In this document: positions 60,033 to 64,000 of the stretch, piece by piece
Numbering within the stretch: the stretch's first letter is position 1
Layout: each line of letters starts with the position of its first letter
Assembly (NCBI GenBank): GCA_004558525.1
Contig: SFCQ01000002.1
Coordinates: 38,123 to 102,122, forward strand
DNA from: Clostridiales bacterium
GTDB lineage: Bacteria > Bacillota > Clostridia > Christensenellales > CAG-138
DNA: 64,000 bases
Direction: 5' to 3'
Notes under the pieces: model-generated
Databases searched by the model: none
Seen by the model: only the letters and a program-made list of their open reading frames with translations
What the model was told of the DNA's origin: nothing
Program-made: the position numbers and the translations under genes

Positions 60033-60752
60033 TTACTTTTTATTTTTCTTATTTGTAATGCCGTATGTAGCAGCCAAAATTATTGCATCAAAGATTATGT
60101 CTAAACCTGCAAAATCTCCGCTGAACAAGCGAACCAAATTAAATATAAGAAGCAAAATCAAGACAACCGCAAAAACGGGATTGGGCATAAACTTAAAGTA
60201 AGTTGTTATCATATTTCCCACAGAAGCGGTAGTATGAGATATTTTTTCTTTGTTGATTGCTTTTTCGGTTTTCTCATATATATCTTCAATTTGAGCAAAT
60301 GCAGGATCGTTTTGTAAAGTAATCTGTGCTTTCTGATAAGCTTGTTCGAATTTTGCAACCCACGCTTCAAATATGTTTTTGTCCGCTTCGCCGCTTATGT
60401 TAGAAGAAGCCAAAATCATAAACTCAACAATATCTTCCTTAGAATTGGGAATGGGATAGTTTCTTATCATAGAAGCCTTTTCTTCTGAATTTTTAGCTCT
60501 ATGCAAATCCCAATAAAATTGTTGTAACGATACCGTCGCTTTAGAGCCTCTTATTTCATAGTCACAAGCGGGACAGTTGGTTACAAAAGCATCAATGATT
60601 TCTCCGCAGTTAGGGCATTTATGTATTTCACCATCATAAACCGTCTTGCGCTCAGAGTTTTCGGTTTTGTGAGTTGTAACTGTCTGTCCGCAGTTCGTAC
60701 AGAATTTAGCTCCCTCACCCAATTGTTGTCCGCAATTTACGCAAAATGCCAT
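60033..60752 (-). CDS. Double zinc-ribbon membrane protein
   Basis: A 239-aa protein. Residues 1-~30 are a zinc ribbon (FCVNCGQQLGEGAKFCTNCG) and ~47-75 a second one (CPNCGEIIDAFVTNCPACDY). A helical cytoplasmic part follows (QQFYWDLHRAKNSEEKASMI). Two hydrophobic helices close the protein (MPNPVFAVVLILLLIFNLV and LDIIFDAIILAATYGI). The ATG at 60752 follows AAAGGAGT; a start six codons upstream would include that site. It lies between the XRE and SPFH genes with short gaps, so the four minus-strand genes 60985-57413 form one operon. Function unknown. Confidence 0.85.
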   Translation of the reverse strand: MAFCVNCGQQLGEGAKFCTNCGQTVTTHKTENSERKTVYDGEIHKCPNCGEIIDAFVTNCPACDYEIRGSKATVSLQQFYWDLHRAKNSEEKASMIRNYPIPNSKEDIVEFMILASSNISGEADKNIFEAWVAKFEQAYQKAQITLQNDPAFAQIEDIYEKTEKAINKEKISHTTASVGNMITTYFKFMPNPVFAVVLILLLIFNLVRLFSGDFAGLDIIFDAIILAATYGITNKKNKK

Positions 60753-60775
60753 TTTTACTCCTTTCAGCAAAAGAC

Positions 60776-60985
60776 CTAATCTTCCGTCTTGACTGCATCA
60801 CAAATATCTCCGATATTGCAGTTTAGGTACTCACAAATCCTCAATAATACCGATAAGGCAACTTCCTCGTTCTTACGCATCTTTGTCATAGTACCCGTTG
60901 CAATATTTAAATCCTTTCGCAATGTAGCCGGTGATATGTCTTTTTCGATTAGCAATATCCAAAGTTTTTTATAACTTATCTTCAT
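60776..60985 (-). CDS. XRE-family helix-turn-helix regulator
   Basis: A 69-aa single-domain protein: KKLWILLIEKDISPATLRKD, then LNIATGTMTKMRKNEEVALS and LLRICEYLNCNIGDICD. This is the Cro/C1-type fold of the short 'helix-turn-helix transcriptional regulator' proteins of Bacillota islands. The ribosome site (GAGTGAG) is weak. It is the first gene of the operon with the zinc-ribbon/SPFH genes and is a candidate for its autoregulation. Upstream lies a 473-nt gap with the inverted 18-bp sites. Confidence 0.85.
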   Translation of the reverse strand: MKISYKKLWILLIEKDISPATLRKDLNIATGTMTKMRKNEEVALSVLLRICEYLNCNIGDICDAVKTED

Positions 60986-61160
60986 AGCTCACTCATCTAC
61001 CTAAGACTTTATCATTTTTGTTAATATAACTTTCCTTATACTGTTTTTTGTAGTTTGCTAAGACCTAAAACAAAATTCGCAACTTCTTGAGAGTTGAAGG
61101 TCAAAATAAAAACCGTATTTTCTAACGGCAAAAAAGAGGTTTGCGATCTAAAAGCGCACA

Positions 61161-61431
61161 ACATAATCAGTATTATGTTTGCATATTGCCGCAAATAAAA
61201 AACGCTCACGATCAATTCGTGAACGCTGACAACTAAAAAAGGGTATAAAAAGCCAAGCCTTTTCATTTTCTAAGTTTGAGAAGGCTTATTTGTGCTGTAT
61301 TAAAATCGACAATTCTCTTACAAATCATACTTTTCTCCACAAAATGTATTGCAAAAATCTCCGTATTGTGCTATAATGCATTATGTAGTTTTAGGTTAAT
61401 CCAACTGCTTATAACATAATACTGATTATGT
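61161..61431. repeat. Inverted 18-bp sites enclosing a promoter (candidate invertible segment)
   Basis: ACATAATCAGTATTATGT (61161-61178) and ACATAATACTGATTATGT (61414-61431) are exact reverse complements; with one more A the match is 19 bp. Each site is also nearly symmetrical (ACATAAT-N4-ATTATGT), like a tyrosine-recombinase core or a dimeric operator. They enclose 235 bp that hold a plus-strand promoter (61349-61377), a TCACGA/TCGTGA hairpin (61206-61222) and a stem-loop AAGCCTT..AAGGCTT (61255-61287) that could end minus-strand transcripts. The gap 60986-61458 contains no convincing gene. Confidence 0.55.
61349..61377 (+). promoter_or_regulatory. Near-consensus promoter inside the inverted-site segment
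   Basis: TTGCAA (61349-61354), 17 nt, extended TGCTATAAT (-10 at 61372-61377). In the present orientation it points at the 3' end of the recombinase gene and a terminator. If the segment were inverted it would point at the XRE operon. Confidence 0.75.
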
Positions 61432-61460
61432 CATTGCCGCCGTTTTCGGTGGCAATTTTT
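61384..61460 (+). ncRNA. Candidate ~77-nt small RNA antisense to the recombinase end
   Basis: The promoter at 61349-61377 predicts a start near 61384. The transcript would contain the right-hand 18-bp palindrome and end at the terminator TTGCCGCC-GTTTTC-GGTGGCAA-TTTTT (61434-61460), touching the stop codon of the recombinase on the other strand. It carries no ORF. Its existence depends on the promoter being active. Confidence 0.45.
61434..61460 (+). terminator. Rho-independent terminator (plus strand)
   Basis: Eight-bp stem TTGCCGCC / GGTGGCAA (one G-T wobble), loop GTTTTC, followed by TTTTT at 61456-61460. Confidence 0.82.
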
Positions 61461-62304
61461 ATATTATCAACCGCATATTTTCCATACGTTGACGGTGTTC
61501 ATTGCCGGTAGTGATAATATAAATTCGTGTAGTGTTGATACTACTATGACCGAGTATGTCTGCGAGCTTGGCAATGTCCTTTTCGATACCATAGAAGGTT
61601 CGTGCAAACAAGTGACGCAGATTATGGGGAAATACCTTTTGCGGATTTACGCCTGCCTGCTCGCAAAGGCTTTTCATTTCCCGCCAAATGTTGGTTCGGC
61701 TCATCGGCTTGCCGCTTCGGGTTATGAAGATCGCACCGGTCGTAATCTTTTGCTCTGCTGCATAGCGGAGCAATTTCTTTTGCAGTTCACGAACAATAAA
61801 TACTGAGCGTGTTTTGCCTTTAAGCGATACAACCGCTTCGCCGCACTTTACCGCTTCTACCGTGATATATTGCAGTTCGCTCACACGGATACCCGTTCCA
61901 CATATTGTTTGGATCAGCAAGTTCAGGCGCTCATTGCCTTTTTGTTTAGCGGCGTTTACAAGTCGCATATATTCCGATTTGGTCAGTTCCTTTTCTTCGG
62001 GACAGTAGATCTGCCGCTGAAGTTTGATAGACTTCACCTTCAAATCCGCCCATCCAAGAAATGAAAGCAGACTATTGATAGAAGCAAGCATTGAATTGAT
62101 GCTCCGTGCGGCGTAGTTCTCGGAGAGCAGTTTGCCTTTATAGGAAATAACCGTTTCCTTTGTTATCTCCGCTTCGCCAACGTAAGCCCAAAACGCCCTT
62201 ACATCACGGACATATTTTTCTACGGTATTTTCGCTTTTTTCCTCGCCTTTGAGATAAACGGCAAACGCCGCTATATGAGTTTCTGTTAAAATTCTTCCTT
62301 TCAT
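61459..62304 (-). CDS. Tyrosine-type site-specific recombinase (XerC/D-like integrase)
   Basis: A 281-aa phage-integrase-family recombinase. The N-terminal SAM-like core-binding domain spans ~1-95 (AFAVYLKGEEKSENTVEKYV). The catalytic domain has the Arg in CGTGIRVSELQYI, the HxxR in PHNLRHLFAR, the His in LGHSSINTTRIY and the nucleophilic Tyr in that last segment (RIYIITTG). It is shorter than typical ICE integrases (~380-400 aa) and lacks an AP2-like N-domain, so it resembles Xer-type inversion/resolution enzymes as much as integrases. GGAGGT precedes the ATG. The inverted 18-bp sites lie directly behind it, and an island-type promoter lies in front. Confidence 0.9.
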   Translation of the reverse strand: MKGRILTETHIAAFAVYLKGEEKSENTVEKYVRDVRAFWAYVGEAEITKETVISYKGKLLSENYAARSINSMLASINSLLSFLGWADLKVKSIKLQRQIYCPEEKELTKSEYMRLVNAAKQKGNERLNLLIQTICGTGIRVSELQYITVEAVKCGEAVVSLKGKTRSVFIVRELQKKLLRYAAEQKITTGAIFITRSGKPMSRTNIWREMKSLCEQAGVNPQKVFPHNLRHLFARTFYGIEKDIAKLADILGHSSINTTRIYIITTGNEHRQRMENMRLII

Positions 62305-62371
62305 CGTATTTACCTCCGGATAGTTTTAATAATATTTTACCCGAAAAGTATGATTATAAATTGTCACCATA

Positions 62372-62404
62372 ATTTTAGGTAAATACGAATAGCAAGTCGA
62401 ATGT
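62372..62404 (-). promoter_or_regulatory. Island-type promoter 3 (ACATTCGACT), recombinase promoter
   Basis: On the minus strand ACATTCGACT (62404-62395) and TAAAAT (62377-62372), with the same 18-nt spacer from TTCGAC. The 14-mer CGGTACATTCGACT is identical to that at 54096-54109. Confidence 0.6.
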
Positions 62405-62427
62405 ACCGATTTTTGAGCATAATAATT

Positions 62428-62475
62428 GCCCCGTTGGGAGTGCAGTATTTTCTGCATTCTCAACGGGGCTTTTTT
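62428..62475 (+). terminator. Strong hairpin between recombinase and abiH-like gene
   Basis: GCCCCGTTG / CAACGGGGC outer arms with an inner GAGTGCAG/CTGCATTC stem and TATTTT loop; TTTTTT follows on the plus strand. No plus-strand gene precedes it. On the minus strand it lies just past the abiH-like stop and may terminate that gene, with a weaker tail (AATTATTAT). Confidence 0.75.
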
Positions 62476-62477
62476 CG

Positions 62478-63362
62478 TTATAAGTATAACTCTTGTGTTT
62501 TGCGCACGAATCTATTTTCTTTTTTTATGCCCAAATCATTCAAAACCTTTTCAAACGGTTTTTCATCCGTGTCCTCAAAGTAATAAGCTTTCCAAACGGC
62601 ATTCTCTCTAACGGAATTTAATACTTTTTCAAAATACGGCATATCTACCTTGTTAAGTGAATGTCCTATTATAATCACTTTATCCACATTAGATAAATTC
62701 TTGAAAAAACCTATATTTTCATCGATTATGCTACTTGTTCTTTTAAGGGTGGCATTACAATATTTTGATACACGATCAAAAGTTGAAACTGCAAAATCAA
62801 CAAAATTGATTTCAGCTTCCTTTTTCTTTTCTAAAGCATAGGAAATAGCTTTCTGATTACAATGACCTATAACTAATTCTTCATTTCTGTTTTTCACATA
62901 ACCGTGAATGTGCTTAATATTATCTGGATCAATGCAATACACACTTTCAAGGGTATCCGTATAATTGAATGTCAAAAATATCGATTCCCTATCGATTTTG
63001 TAAACTGCTTCCTTTTTCGTGTCTATTGATTCAACCCATAATCGTAAATATTTAGGCAATTCGTTCAAGAATCTGTATTGATCATCTAACCACCTTCCTA
63101 TACCCATATCATCCATTGGATCATAATCGAGTTCCTCTCGCATTTCATTGCCCATTTGTGAACCGAACTCCTCAATATGTGTAGCACAAGACGGTAATTC
63201 ATTTTCAAAATCTTTCCATAGTGCATTTGAGCGACAATATCCACTCATTATACTTTCATAATAGTCGGGATAATTATCTGCAAGAAAATCTCCAAAATGA
63301 CTGTATTTGCATTTGATGTGATGCGCAATGTCAAATCCATTTCCTATAATATATAATGTCAT
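62478..63362 (-). CDS. AbiH-type abortive infection protein
   Basis: A 294-aa protein matching the AbiH family of phage abortive-infection proteins (first described on lactococcal plasmids). The N-terminal TLYIIGNGFDIAHHIKCKYS is the family hallmark, followed by FGDFLADNYPDY; later SIFLTFNYTDTLESVYCIDP, NIKHIHGYVKNRNEELVIGH and VDKVIIIGHSLNKVDMPYF are typical conserved blocks. AbiH proteins stop phage multiplication by an unknown mechanism. AAAGGAAAAGGG precedes the ATG. It lies 38 nt after the sigma-like gene on the same strand and is read as defence cargo of the island. Confidence 0.9.
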   Translation of the reverse strand: MTLYIIGNGFDIAHHIKCKYSHFGDFLADNYPDYYESIMSGYCRSNALWKDFENELPSCATHIEEFGSQMGNEMREELDYDPMDDMGIGRWLDDQYRFLNELPKYLRLWVESIDTKKEAVYKIDRESIFLTFNYTDTLESVYCIDPDNIKHIHGYVKNRNEELVIGHCNQKAISYALEKKKEAEINFVDFAVSTFDRVSKYCNATLKRTSSIIDENIGFFKNLSNVDKVIIIGHSLNKVDMPYFEKVLNSVRENAVWKAYYFEDTDEKPFEKVLNDLGIKKENRFVRKTQELYL

Positions 63363-63400
63363 AACCCTTTTCCTTTCAATAAAAAGATGAATGTTTGTTT

Positions 63401-63970
63401 TTATGGGTGAAATATTCCCTTCTTTTTCAGCTTGTCCCGCATCTTATCCAATCCCTTGTGATAGATGTTCTCTGCCGCTTCTGCGGAAGATAGCTCATTC
63501 TTGTAAGCAATTTCTTGGAACGTATGCGGTCTGAACTTGGAACTTTTCATACTGTGGCAATCGGGGCAGAAACCGATGTGGGATCGTATGACCTCACGCT
63601 CACGGTAAGTAAGCTCGTCTAATGCACCGAATACTGCTTCGCTCCGTTCCTGCCGCAGAAGTTCCCTGCAAGGCTCAAAGGTATAATCGCAAGTAACATC
63701 CTCTCGACTTTCCTCGCTATCCTCGTCAGCATAACTGCGGTAAAAGTCTATAAACTGCATATTGTGAAAGCCGCTTCGCAGGATCTCGCTTACCGTCTTT
63801 TCGGACAAGCCAACCTCGTCAGATATTCTTTTCAACGTTTCGGGATTATCCTTGCTGTTGTAAACGGCGTACAGGCGCATTATATTACGCAGATTTTGGT
63901 ATTCATCATCACTCTGTACAGTAAAACCGGTGCGCATTGTGCGGATATAATTATGAATTTCCTCCCACAT
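63401..63970 (-). CDS. Sigma-70 region-4-like DNA-binding protein, possibly 5' incomplete
   Basis: A 189-aa protein whose last ~90 residues resemble sigma-factor region 4: ALDELTYREREVIRSHIGF, then FQEIAYKNELSSAEAAENIY and KGLDKMRDKLKKKG. An unusual CPDC pair lies between the two helices. The first part contains another helix-turn-helix-like stretch (LKRISDEVGLSEKTVSEILR). Such proteins on integrative elements act as positive regulators or atypical sigma factors. No Shine-Dalgarno site is seen before the ATG at 63970, and the frame stays open to the window edge, so the true start may lie outside. It precedes the abiH-like gene. Confidence 0.72.
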   Translation of the reverse strand: MWEEIHNYIRTMRTGFTVQSDDEYQNLRNIMRLYAVYNSKDNPETLKRISDEVGLSEKTVSEILRSGFHNMQFIDFYRSYADEDSEESREDVTCDYTFEPCRELLRQERSEAVFGALDELTYREREVIRSHIGFCPDCHSMKSSKFRPHTFQEIAYKNELSSAEAAENIYHKGLDKMRDKLKKKGIFHP

Positions 63971-64000
63971 AATACGGGTTTTATAGGTTATAAAGGGTGG

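Noticed and set aside
61036..61266. A 76-aa minus-strand frame running through the left 18-bp site
   Set aside because: There is no ribosome site before its ATG, the composition is random-looking hydrophobic, and it crosses the inverted site and hairpins. Better explained as non-coding.
61161..61431. Chromosome dimer resolution (dif) sites
   Set aside because: The arms CATAA-N6-TTATG resemble Xer sites, but there are two, inverted and 235 bp apart, inside an island and away from any visible terminus signal. An inversion pair or operators fit better.
54096..64000. CRISPR array or toxin-antitoxin pair in the island
   Set aside because: No regularly spaced repeats were found, and the small gene pair at 54162-54652 shows no toxin or antitoxin motif.

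Overview
The window looks like a chromosomal segment of an anaerobic, probably spore-forming Clostridia-type member of the Bacillota. The signs are strong AGGAGG-type ribosome sites with several GTG/TTG starts, an IspH-S1 fusion protein, the scpA-scpB-DUF2953-gerW-dacF-rluB gene order with the sporulation-linked GerW, a PadR/DUF1700/DUF4097 cassette, and a Na+-pumping decarboxylase operon. Most genes of the first 53.75 kb use ATA for Ile and AGG for Arg heavily. A few presumably highly expressed genes (oppA, rpsU, the S1 half of ispH-rpsA) shift toward ATC/CGT codons.

Layout. 1-3820: end of an Ala/Na+ symporter gene, a long HflX GTPase and an EamA exporter. 3888-6691 (minus): an MFS transporter and a PadR-controlled cassette. 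6856-14738: a dTMP-kinase-like gene, then a complete oligopeptide ABC transporter operon (oppA-B-C-D-F) whose OppC carries a large duplicated extracytoplasmic insertion. 14940-22466: rpsU, surE and a tightly overlapping run (RpiR regulator, phosphatase, HI0933 flavoprotein, cmk, plsC, ispH-rpsA). 22880-27906: a secreted beta-helix protein with a C-terminal dockerin-like module, translationally coupled to a membrane-anchored cohesin-like protein. 27909-42835: cell-wall and housekeeping genes (GlmU-like, MurF-like, Ddl, a beta-CASP/beta-lactamase-like/GNAT triple fusion, site-2 protease, ScpAB, GerW, DacF, RluB). 43092-46753: oxaloacetate-decarboxylase-type sodium pump. 47082-53750: GNAT, two paralogous response regulator/histidine kinase pairs and a radical SAM protein.

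From about 53.8 kb to the window end the composition becomes AT-rich and the genes become accessory: DUF6809-like and TnpV proteins, two orphans, a four-gene XRE/zinc-ribbon/SPFH-GYF/zinc-ribbon operon, a tyrosine recombinase, an AbiH-type abortive-infection protein and a sigma-region-4-like protein. This is a mobile island or part of one. Its right end lies outside the window.

The most unusual signals are: (1) a small hairpin-rich element with terminal inverted repeats, present at 22.5 kb and 46.8 kb, each time exactly bounded by a direct repeat of the local terminator hairpin; (2) an inverted pair of 18-bp sites next to the island recombinase that enclose a near-consensus promoter, as in an invertible promoter switch; (3) a promoter type (ACATTCGACT-N17-TAMAAT) shared by three island transcription units; (4) the isolated dockerin/cohesin pair; (5) several odd domain architectures (HflX with a complete JAMM motif, OppC with duplicated carbohydrate-binding-like modules, and the triple fusion with a dead beta-lactamase-like middle). 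No rRNA, tRNA or CRISPR array was recognised.
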